Source: Prunella strophiata
Taxonomy: Eukaryota > Chordata > Aves > Passeriformes > Prunellidae
NCBI GenBank assembly: GCA_036583965.1
Contig: JAZBQD010000001.1
Location: forward strand, 27,066,597 to 27,130,596
Length of the DNA: 64,000 nt
Direction of reading: 5' to 3'
The position numbers and the translations under genes are program-made. Positions 1 through 9,902 of the stretch are shown here, in pieces; positions within the stretch are counted from its first letter, which is position 1; each line of letters opens with the position of its first letter. The notes under the pieces are model-generated. The model searched no databases, was not told where the DNA came from, and saw only the letters and a list, made by a program, of their open reading frames with translations.

Positions 1-560
1 CGTTTCTTGTTCTGCTGCTTTTCCCAGCCTACTCCATGAGCCAAGACAGATCTGGCTTGCTGTGCTCTGTCCCTACCTCTACAGGCACACTGGTGTGCCC
101 CTCACTTTGTCACAAACCTCCCCAGCACAGAAAGTGCACCTTTGCTCACCACAACAACTACAGCACTCATGTCTGGGCTGGACAAAGGACCAGAGAGAAA
201 ACCAGACTGTGCAGGCAGACAGAGCACAGTAAATGTGGTGGCTGCAAGCAGCTACAGCCTTCCTTTAATGCTGCAGTGAGGGCTGGCAGCCAGCTGCTCA
301 CAGGGAGCAGGGCAGGTGCTCAGAGGCCCCCAGTGTGAGCAGCAGTGCCCGGGCAGAGCCAGCCCCAGCCCCCAGAACGTCTCGCAGGTGCTCCCAGCTC
401 CCACCCACGGGCAGGGAGCTGCTCCATGAGCTTGGCACTGCCTGCAGGCTGGCAGCAGCTGCCACAGCTCAGCTGCTCAAATGCCAGCTTGTCTGGCTGC
501 TGGATTGCTGTGTGAGCCTCACCACAGCCCTGTGCTTCAGGAGGGCATTTCAATCTTTAG
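1..560. other. GC-richer intron stretch, no gene recognised
   Basis: Roughly 240-560 is visibly richer in G and C than the surrounding AT-rich intron, with many CAG, CTG and CCC words but few CpG. Short open frames exist on both strands, none with a recognisable family or splice structure. It does not look like a classic CpG island. Confidence 0.4.
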
Positions 561-1164
561 CAACTGACATATTGCATGACATCAATAATACACCCCAATT
601 GTGTTCCCAGTTAAAAGAAAGCTCTTACAGTGCTTGAGAACACAAGAATTACTTATTCTTGTATTCCTCTCCCTGGCCTCCCAACTGATAGACACAAACC
701 CCAACATACAGTCCAATCTCTCTGTATTAATATATTTAGGTGGATTTTGAACACGTGCAAATTGCAGCTCAAAGGGACACAAACACTTGTTTAAAGGCAA
801 GCAGGTATATGTACAAGCTATGTAAACATTGTACTATCCTTTAGGAGAAGATAAACTTGGCCATTCTCTCCTTTATTAAAAATACACATTTTTTACAAAT
901 AGCATTTTAAATTTCAAAATCCCTTACATGGGCTGATTTTTCTTTCAAGAGTGAAGCACAGTAGTTGTCAGAAAAAATCCATAAAGTTGCCACTTCAAAA
1001 GGATGCATGGTTATATGAAACCATACAGTGTAACTAAATTTCTTATAATCTACAGAAGAGTAAGAAATTAAATGCAGCAATAGGAAAAATGTTTTCAGAA
1101 TGACACACATAATGATTTTCAAGCTAAAAGTGACTTAAAAAATAAAATAAATACCAAATTATCT

Positions 1165-1336
1165 CTGATCCTGAGGAGGTTATTGAGAAGATGGAGTCAG
1201 CAGTGCAGGGCAGAAGGAAAAAACAGACAATAATTGAGAAAAGTTTCCCACTGGGTGTGAGGAGGAACCTCTTCCCATGAGGACAGCTGGGTGGTGGGCC
1301 AGGCTGCCCAGTGAGCCCATGCTGTGTCCATTCCTG
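1165..1336 (+). mobile_element. CR1 LINE fragment, plus orientation (3' region)
   Basis: Contains the landmarks of the CR1 3' region in the sense direction: 'gagaagatggagtcag', then 'tgaggaggaacctcttcc', then 'ggccaggctgcccagtgagcc' and a 'cattcctgg' segment. CR1 is the main LINE of birds and is usually 5'-truncated, as here. It stops abruptly at about 1336, where an oppositely oriented CR1 begins. Confidence 0.75.
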
Positions 1337-1890
1337 GAATCACAGAACAGCCTGAGCTGCACAGGATCCACAAGGATCATCAAATCCAGCTCCTGGCCCT
1401 GCACAGGACCACCCCAAGAGTCACACCATGTACCCAAGGGTCACACCATGAGCCCAAGAGTCACACCATGTGTCCAAACGCTTCTTGACCTCAGCCTTGG
1501 AGCTGTGACCACTGCCCTGGGGAGCCTGTTCCACTGCCCAACCCCCTTTGGGTGAAGAACCTTTATCTAATATCTAACATAAACCTGCCCTGACACAACT
1601 CCAGGCCACTGCCTTGGCTCCTGTCAGTGTCACCACAGAGCAGAGATCAGTGCCTGCCCCTCCTCTTCCCCTCAGGAGGAAGCTGTGACTGCAGTGAGGT
1701 CTCCCCTCAGCCTCCTCCTCTCCAGGCTGAGCTGACCAAGGCACCTCAGCCTCTCCTCCCATGGCTTCCCCATCCCCATGGCCTCCTTTGGACACTCTCC
1801 AACAGTTTTATGTCTCCTTTATACTCTGCTGCCCAAACCTGCACACATCACACCAGTGCAGAGCAGAGCAGGACAATCACTGGAGGTTTT
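1337..1890 (-). mobile_element. CR1 LINE fragment, minus orientation
   Basis: The plus strand shows the familiar antisense CR1 order: 'aatcacagaacagcctgag' (3' end of the element), 'ccagctcctggccctgcaca', 'cttcttgacctcagccttgg', 'ggggagcctgttccactgcc', 'gatcagtgcctgcccctcct', 'ggtctcccctcagcctcctc', 'tcctttggacactctccaa' and 'gcagagcaggacaatcac'. The element is truncated at about 1890. It has the same orientation as NRG3. Open frames overlapping it are fragments of CR1, not host genes. Confidence 0.9.
1421..1480. repeat. 20-bp tandem repeat, three units, inside CR1
   Basis: Three successive 20-bp units each begin 'tcacaccatg' and continue with a cccaa-containing half, with a few substitutions between units. 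In CR1 consensus this sequence is normally present once, so the copies look like a local expansion within this insertion. Confidence 0.85.
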
Positions 1891-3748
1891 TGGCACTCAA
1901 CCAGTTGACTGTGGAGCTCCTGAATTATTTTCTGACTGCATGAAAGGGAGCAGCTTTACACAGTCACTCTGGCAAGCTGAAGGACAGATTACACCAATGT
2001 CAAATGTTTTCAACAAAAGCCTGTCTGGTGGCACCAGTAATAAACATTTCTACACAGACTGCCTGGGTGGGTCTTACAAGCCAGAAGCTGTCACACACAA
2101 TAGTGATTCCAGCACAGGGCAGCTTCTGATGTGCTTTGTAACATTTCTGGTCATGATGTTTATCTAAAAAACTGCAAAATGGAATTACTGTGCCAGAAGC
2201 AAGCACTACCTCTGGTTCATCACAACGTTTTAGCACAAAGCTCACTTTGCCAAGCAGTAATGGCCAAGTGTTCTCTGACTCATGCTTTACACAACAGCCC
2301 TTTCTGCATCCCTCAGCCTGACATCATTTCAAAATATTCACATTGCCTTCTGTGGCAGTCATGATGGACAGCTCATAGCTGGAGGTCCTGAGCCTTGAAC
2401 AAACACCTGCTGAAACACCCCAGCTCTGAGTACAGCTTAATGAAAAGAATAAGCAGACTTGAAGAGGCTGAAGAGAACAACTCAAACAAAAGCAGCTGAA
2501 TAGCAATAACCTGGCCTACTTGGGCTTGCCTGTGACCCAGTTTTCTTTCCTGCCTGGGTGAGACACACTTTGAAGGGCTTGCGTGGCACTGAGAGACCGA
2601 GGGCGGGCTGGCGGCGAGGCAGGAGGCAGCAGCTGCTGCACTGCCCTGAAAGCAACAGGGGAAGAACACCAAAGAACAGACTGCAGAAGAACGTGCTGCT
2701 TCCAATCCCAAGGCTGTGGACAGACTGTGAGAGTTCATGGAGATGTTTTTATGGTTGCAACTGAAATTCCACACAAAAAGGCTTCCCCTGCTGGCCAGCC
2801 TGATGCCTCTGGCTCTAAGGAGTTGCTCTCTCCCCTACAGCTGAAGTTACTCATTTTAAAATGAGTTAACTTCATATTTTCCTTTAGATAGTTATGTCAT
2901 CAGTTCAGGAAAAATCCAGTTTGCAAAATTATCAAGAAGGCATTTAGGTAAAATCTCTGTACATCTTAACTGTCTTTGAAGTTTTCCTTTGCTGTCAGGT
3001 GTTGCAAAAGCCAAAGAAAACATACAGCAATTCCATGTTGCTGTTCATAAATCCTCTTTGACAGCTCCTGTTTTCCCTCTCTGAGCAAGACTAGAAAGGA
3101 GATTCCTTCAGATGACCCCTTTCTACTCATCATCTTAGGGGTATACATCTTATATCAACTTTAACAATCAGAAAACAACATGATTTTTCAAGCTGCCTAC
3201 ATATTGCTACCATCAATTTCATTTTTAACAATATTTTCAGAGAATGCAGAGGTGATATGCAAAAGTGGTAGCTGTGAACTAAGATAAATGAACTTAATAA
3301 AATGTTCCTAAGTTAAGGATTTACAGATTCTTCAGTTGCTAGCAATAAATGAGACATCCAGTCTCAGCTTAGATACCTTTTCCTCTAAACCAGTTTTGTT
3401 TATATATGTGATATATATCAGAAATATGTATCAATATGTGTTTATACTATGTTAATAGTATCAGAACCCTTTTCAAGAACCTTCCAGACTGACATTCCTC
3501 AACTCCCAATTCTTCTCACTTCCAGCTTTTATTCAATCTTACTGGGTATTTCCACCTTGTTTAGACTCATTTTTGAATTGGCAACATTTAAGAAGTATTT
3601 TTTTAATGGATTAATCTGTGAAATCCACCTGTCAGGAGTCTTGCACAGCAGAAATCAAGAATTTCTAGAAATAGTGGGACTGATTCTGGTTTACTTTGCA
3701 ATATGCAAGAAAAATAAAAAGTCATAACAGAGTAGAAACACAAGAACT
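1891..3748. other. Intron stretch without recognised genes
   Basis: Intronic sequence between a CR1 fragment and the solo LTR. It holds a near-perfect palindrome at 2843-2873. A moderately GC-rich patch near 2570-2720 has no recognisable coding content. Confidence 0.5.
2843..2873. repeat. Near-perfect 31-bp palindrome
   Basis: The centre 'ctcattttaaaatgag' (2850-2865) is a perfect 16-bp palindrome. The flanks 'gaagtta' and 'ttaacttc' extend the symmetry with a single 1-nt indel. There is no spacer. It could form a small cruciform or be a dimeric protein site; the function is unknown. Confidence 0.8.
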
Positions 3749-4353
3749 GTCATTCAGTGTCGGTGTCTCTCAGTACCTCGAGATGACCCCGAGCAGTCAG
3801 AAAGTCTCTGTGTTCTTGCCCGAGAGACCGAAGAAGGAGTCAGGAGCTTCTTGTGCAGTTTTCAAGGTTGTTTATTGTTGCTTATCTAACATTTTTTCCC
3901 CTGGCCAGCCGAGGTCCGTTCAGCAGGCCAGTTCGGAGTGCACTGCCCACCTCTGGGGCGGTGCTGTCTTTTTACACCAAAAAACCACGTGTACATTATT
4001 TACCATTCTTTTCCAATACCTATCACCCATGTCACAGAGTCTAGCTCTACTCTAAACCAATCCAAAAGTGCCACCATCACCCAGAAGATGGAGGGCCTGA
4101 AGAAGAAGAAAGAAGGGCAGAACACGCCCAAATTCCTCCATCTTGGCCCCCGAACCCTTATCTAAAAAATCCTAAAATTCTACATTTTCACTCTATGAAA
4201 AACTTATTATTACTCTACTTAATTTGTGTGGCTTGTAATTCTTCATATAAGGTTGGTAATCTTTTCCATGGCTCAGGATCCAAGGCACAGGGGTCTTGGG
4301 CTCTGTGCCAAGGTCTCTGAGCCCCCTGCCAGGGGCTCGAGCCATCTATGACA
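3749..4353 (-). mobile_element. Solo LTR of an avian endogenous retrovirus, minus orientation
   Basis: A 605-bp block reads TGTCATAGAT at its minus-strand 5' end and TGAATGACA at its 3' end, giving the TG...CA termini of a retroviral LTR. On the minus strand it has an AATAAA signal (3876 to 3871) about 120 nt before the 3' end and a TCTCGGGC-containing R/U5-like part. It is richer in CpG than its surroundings. No retroviral genes, primer-binding site or polypurine tract flank it, so it is a solo LTR left by recombination. I do not see matching target-site duplications at its edges. It resembles songbird LTRs from memory; the exact family is not assigned. Confidence 0.82.
3871..3876 (-). promoter_or_regulatory. 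LTR polyadenylation signal AATAAA
   Basis: AATAAA on the minus strand in the context ACAATAAACAACC within the LTR, in the place expected for the R region. It has the same sense as NRG3 transcription. Confidence 0.65.
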
Positions 4354-6515
4354 GTCAGAGGAATGTCTTGACTTCCGACAATTCAGGAGTGAGGTGTCCT
4401 CTTATATTCTGTCTCAAATGGCTCTTATTGAACCAAAAATCAATTTCCAGGTATTCTTGACCGGCACAAGGAACATCAAATGTTCCAATAATGCAGAATG
4501 AGATCTTATAAAATACAGACAAGAGAATCAACTCCCACCTGTGTGTTCCAAAAGGCAAAGCCTTCATGGATCATTCCTATTGGGAAACAACAGATTTCAG
4601 CTCCCTAAGAGTATTTTCACAAATGCAACTGCACTATTTGACTAAAGGAGATGTTTTCCCAGGCAGAGGCTTGTGAATCCTCTACCCAGACATTCTGCAA
4701 GTAATAAGAAATGCTGTCCAGGATGCTCTCTGAATACATGGTGTTTTTATGCTCACCTGTTTCCTGCTCCATGTTTTATTGTTATCTGTCTCACAATGGA
4801 ATTATGTACTAAGTCATCCCTCCCCTAAATTTTATTTGTTTTTAACCTTTTGAAAAAAACAGCATCATACTCCAGATATTCTGAAATCAGCCTAAATTTG
4901 CACAACTTTATGACCCAAACTATGTCCTGCAATGATTTCTGACCTGTATTAGAATTTGAATCTACAGAGAGAACTGTGACTAACATCTCCATTAAATGCT
5001 GTATCTCCAAATTCATCCAGTCATTGAGGCCACTTATGGGATGCTGACCATCAGTAAGTGACTGTGTTAAAGTGTGTATTTTTGCTTCAGTGGATCCAAA
5101 AGCATAAGCCAGTTACTAGGAATCATTTAGGGGTAACTCTTGCAGTACATTTGTAGCTTACCATCAGATTTATCACATTTTTTAATAAAGACCAGTATGA
5201 ATGCTAAAAATATATATATCTAAGACCTATTTATGGTAATCCAGGCCAAATTGTTGAAAAGAACCCCAATTATTTTTTAGTAGAATAATTTTATGAAACT
5301 GAGAACAGTTTACTCCAAAAGCTCTGTTACCTGCATAGAGAGGAGCTATTGGCTGAGTCTCACTGAAGTCCTTCTCACAGAAAAAAAAAAAAATAGTTAA
5401 GAAATACACATAAATAGTTGAGAAATATACAGGGATTTTTTTCATAAGAGTCCTTAAGTTTTATTCAGTGGATAAAAGCTAAACAAACTGCAGTGAAGGC
5501 TGTCATAATTTCCCTACCAGGCAGAGAATAGCCACAACCTAGAAGCAGAAAAGGAACTTTGAAAATGCTTCTGAAAGAGTTTTAGAAAATAAGAGATTCA
5601 ATTCAATTTTCAAAACTTTACAACTAACACCCAATAGCACAAAGATATGTGAAACACTCTCCAGATGCAAGATCAAAATTTACCCTGGATCAAACCTTAC
5701 CCTTTTACACTTTCTAGCTTGCTGTTGGGCTCACTACCAGGTAACTCCTCCAGAGTGTCTGGGGAAGGAAACAGAACAGTGAAATCATCCTCCCATCAGG
5801 GTGTTTTGAAATTCTGTGTAAATTCTTCTGAATCCTATTGCTACCTCAACTACCTTGTTTAAGTGTGTGTGGTCCATGTGCTGCAATTGCATATACATGC
5901 TAGGATTTTCCCCAAAGCTCCCACAATGGCTAAAGAAAATTCAGATCTTGTTAATTAATCTTTAATATGAAATGGGTTGAAATTGACAGAACAAGTTTGT
6001 GGCTGGCTAGGTACAAGTGATATAAAGCCCTCTCCCATGAATAATGGAGCAGAAACATCTGAGAGAAAGAAAGTCTCAAAATTTAAATATCTGTCTAGAG
6101 ACATTTGGGTTTGCTGCCTTTTTTTTTAAATTACACTTCCAAAGCCTAAGAAAAAACATTTTTAAATACCAATGGAGAGAAACATATAAGTATTCCTCTA
6201 CTTTAGGGAATTGGCTAGAGAGAGGGATGAAATGATAAAAGATAAGAAGGAAGGATTTGAAGAAATGGAGAAGACTTGATGTCTCAGAGCTTCCCACATC
6301 CATGCCAGCCACTTCTTACAATGCTGAAATGCAAGAGACTTCTGCTTGCATGTTTGCAACTTCAGTAAACTTCAGCGCTGCCATCAAAGAAGAGATGCTG
6401 AATAACATGCACATAACATGGACAAATATTACTTTGTCTTAAAGACTGACTGGAGGTACCCAATATGGGCTGAACTCCAGGAATTTTGCAGTAGGCAGCA
6501 TCAGGTTTTTATGCA

Positions 6516-6530
6516 GACACACACACACAC
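6516..6530. repeat. (AC)n microsatellite
   Basis: A pure run of about seven AC units. Ordinary short microsatellite. Confidence 0.9.
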
Positions 6531-6813
6531 CTCTCTTGTCAGTCTTTCTCAAGTGCTCCTGCTCCTGTGAGCTAAATCTCCTGTGGCAATATTCCATGAC
6601 TAATAATTAGAGCAACTTTAGGTGATGAAGGAAGGACCCAGGAAGGAAGCTCATCCCTAGTACAATCAAAACAAGCAGTGCATCTGCTGAGAAAAGTCAA
6701 TGGTCCAAAAAACCACTGGGTTTTTTCGAGGAGAACAAAATATTTTACTATCCAGGAAAGCCTCTCAGGTTTAGCAGAAACAAAATAAATGATGATGCCA
6801 AACATCTCTCTTT

Positions 6814-6830
6814 AAAAAAAAAAAAAAAAA
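6814..6830. repeat. A17 homopolymer
   Basis: Seventeen consecutive A residues on the plus strand, not preceded by a recognisable retroelement body. Confidence 0.9.
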
Positions 6831-8610
6831 CAAACCCAACAAAAACCCATATGCAGCTCTTTCTTCTTCTAAATAAACTCCCAAACATGGATCAAGCAGC
6901 TCATGTACACATGAGTGTGTTCAAGGCATGCACTGGTCCAACATGACACTGTACCTTACTCTGCTTCTCTAACATTACTCTTGTTGCTCTCCTAAATTAT
7001 AAATACCCTTGAAGGCAAAGCATCAACAAAACTAAGCTTTGTGGGTATCCAGGAGGATACAATCTGACTTTTTAATGCCTTCTAAGTTGCCTTATCTGAA
7101 TATGTCCTATCTGCCTAGCTTACAAAACAAAAAAACCAACTTGCTTTTATTATTCACTGCTGCTCTCCAGATGAAAATGCAGGTCTCAGGAATAATGCAA
7201 TTATTTATTTTGAAGTACTGTATGAACTTCATTTCAACCTTTCCAAATGAGAGCTTTGCCTACTGCTAAATTGCCAAATGTCTAACCAGATTTCTAATAA
7301 CCTTTATCTGCTTTTTATTTGTACAGAAAAATATCATGCTTATATCTTATAACAATTAATTATAATTATTTAATTATAAAGATCTTTTACAAGAATCCTT
7401 CCTATTAGACCACAGAGATACTGCTCTTAAGGAAACACTAAAAACCCCTGATAGTTTTGAAGCCATGTCAACTTATCTTTTATTCAAACCTCTGGTTCTG
7501 TGTATTACCTTACTGTCTTTTAAAAAAGGAATTAATAAACAACTACAATAACTTCTAATATAGGGGTTAATTCCAAAGCTTATACAAAATATAATATATT
7601 TAGCTTTGTATTTAAGAATTCAATTAAATCTTTTTGCTTGATTTGCAATAAAGCTTGATCATTTTAATATAAAAGTCATCTTGGGATACAAGGACCTTTT
7701 AGAACCTAAGAAGTCAACATAGCCCAGAAACTTTTTTTGAGGTTATAATTTGCTTGCTTCATTTCCTACCAACTGTAACTTTTATTTATATATATAGGTT
7801 TATTCAAAATATTGTCCCTAACCCACTTATGGTATGATTCCAATGAAAAACTCTGCTGGCTGAAGAACTCTGTAATCTCACAAGATCTCTTCAAAGACAA
7901 GAAACAAAACCATCTGCTCCCCCCAACAGGCACAAACTACTCTTTTCATACCCTAAAACTAGAGATTCAGCAATGCAATCAAATGCAAACAACTTTTTTT
8001 TTTTTTGTAAGACAGCATGAAATACAAGGGGTTTTACATATTCAAAAATATTCAGATATGAAATGAGGGAAAAACCTTTGTATGTTAATCAAATAGCCAA
8101 ATGTCAGCAATAGCTCTGCTATTTAGCAGCTCATAGAAGCTGCAGTGAAAGAGGCAAGAAACTGTCTAAATAAATCCAAGCCAAACAAATTTTTCCTCCT
8201 CAGCCAAACTGTACCCTGTTAAACTTTCTATACTGAAACATTTCAAGTCTATGGGAAACCATAAATATCTGCATTGAATGAATTTATATACATATTTATA
8301 TATATGTAAAATAATGCCTAAGCATTTCTCTCTGGACCACTGAATACTCTTACATGCTCCAAAAAAATTTCCTCTTCAGAGAAAAACACAGCACTGAAAT
8401 ATTTTAGAAAATTATAGCCATGTGACATAAAAGATACTATAAAAAAATTACTTTTTAGCCTAAATTGTAGAAATTCTTACCATGCAATAAAACACAGAGC
8501 TAAGTGAGAGCCAGGAGAGGAGAGCTTCAGACAAATGCTACACTGGGAACATTTGCTTTTTTGTTGCTATTTCTGTGATGTTAATACATTGATTACAACT
8601 TTTTTTTTCA

Positions 8611-8892
8611 ACTAATGAGCAGCAATTATCACTAATAAGCAAGTGAATTTTTTGGGAAATGCAGTAATCAATTTACCAGGTGCTTTTCTGTCTATTAATT
8701 GAAAAAAAAAAAGCGAGCTTCCAATCCCTACCTCTAAATTAACTGAAAAGAGGCTAAAACCTGAGTTCATATATTTTACTGAAGATTGCTCTTTACATAT
8801 ATTTAGAGATACTTGCTGTCTCATAACCTAATGATTTTTAATTTAACAGTTACTGCACTCAGGTAAGAGATGCATCTCCTTCCTGTTTATTT

Positions 8893-8894
<2 letters not shown>
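8611..8894. repeat. Tandem duplication, copy 1 (284 bp)
   Basis: Starts 'actaatgagcagcaattatc' and ends 'tttattttc' before a long T tract. It matches the block at 8950-9276 with only a few substitutions and 1-nt indels, but lacks a 42-bp segment after 'tttaccaggt'. A short T run precedes the copy (from 8600). Confidence 0.93.
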
Positions 8895-8935
<41 letters not shown>

Positions 8936-8948
8936 TTTTTTTTTTTTT
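8895..8948. repeat. Long T tract between the two duplicate copies
   Basis: T39, one A, then T14. The shorter T runs that bracket the duplicated block (before copy 1 and after copy 2) suggest that misalignment between T runs produced the duplication. Tracts of this length are also prone to sequencing and assembly error. Confidence 0.9.
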
Positions 8949-8949
8949 C

Positions 8950-9276
8950 ACTAATGAGCAGCAATTATCACTAATAAGCAAGTGAATTTTTTTGGGAAAT
9001 GCAGATAATCAATTTACCAGGTTTACCTGCAATGTATGGTGAACCACTTGGATTGTATCAAATAGCTTTTCTGTCTATTAATTGAAAAAAAAAAGCGAGC
9101 TTCCAATCCCTACCTCTAAATTAACTGAAAAGAGGCTAAAACCTGAGTTCATATATTTTACTGAAGATTGCTCTTTACATATATTTAGAGATACTTGCTG
9201 TCTCATAACCTAATGATTTTTAATTTAACAGTTACTGCACTCAGGTAAGAGATGCATTTCCTTCCTGCTTATTTTC
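8950..9276. repeat. Tandem duplication, copy 2 (327 bp)
   Basis: Near-identical to 8611-8894. It includes a 42-bp segment (starting 'ttacctgcaatgtatgg', around 9023-9064) that copy 1 lacks. Differences elsewhere are two substitutions near the end (ctcc/tttcc and gttt/gctt) and single-base length changes in short runs. The copy ends at a T13-15 run followed by unique sequence. Confidence 0.93.
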
Positions 9277-9884
9277 TTTTTTTTTTTTTGAATGCAAATC
9301 CTTTTTCCAAATTGGATATTAATTTGTATGACCTTTTCAATATTTTTTGAAGAGCAGGTTGATTAACTCAGATTGTGTCAAAATATTTGACTGAAGACAG
9401 GAGTGAATTAACTTCAGTTGTATCAACAGAAGTAAAATTCACTCTGTCTCAAAGTCTGCCACAGATTTGGTATCTGCCAAGTCCATGACTTGGTTGACTC
9501 CCTGCAGATCAATATATTAATGGCCCATGATTAATTCCTCAATGGAGAATCCCAGGGATAAATGCCACAAGACCAGTGATTGCCATCATCCTGCTGCTAC
9601 ATGGACAGAGTTAGGAGGAACTCAGCTGATGAGCAGACAAAATTCAGTTCATGACTTAGGGAGTGCTGCTTTATACTGAGGACCTCAGTTAAGCAGTGCT
9701 TTAGACATTATCCAGTCAGCTTCAGTTAAAAAATCATTCTGGTAGCATGAACAGTGGCATCTGATCAGACCAATTCTGGTATTTTAAACAAAAAACAGTG
9801 ATTTTTTTTTTTTTTTTCTAACAGCTCACTGGGTATAAGAGAATGAAACAGAGGAAGAGAGGGTTTGAGATTATAAATAGAAAG

Positions 9885-9902
9885 CACACACACTCACACA
9901 CA
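9885..9902. repeat. Interrupted (CA)n microsatellite
   Basis: About eight CA units with a single CT interruption. Confidence 0.85.

Larger units (their letters stand above)
4354..8598. other. Intron stretch without recognised genes
   Basis: AT-rich intron. It contains a short (AC)n run near 6516-6530, an A17 run at 6814-6830 and several short TA runs. No splice-flanked open segment with a recognisable peptide was found on either strand. Confidence 0.5.

Noticed and set aside
1277..1908. Several open frames of 60-129 codons
   Set aside because: They overlap CR1 fragments in both orientations, are short and cross repeat borders. They are chance frames in transposon sequence.
3696..4165. Three overlapping open frames on the plus strand
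   Set aside because: They lie in or across the solo LTR, antisense to it. LTRs do not encode these, and none matches a retroviral protein.
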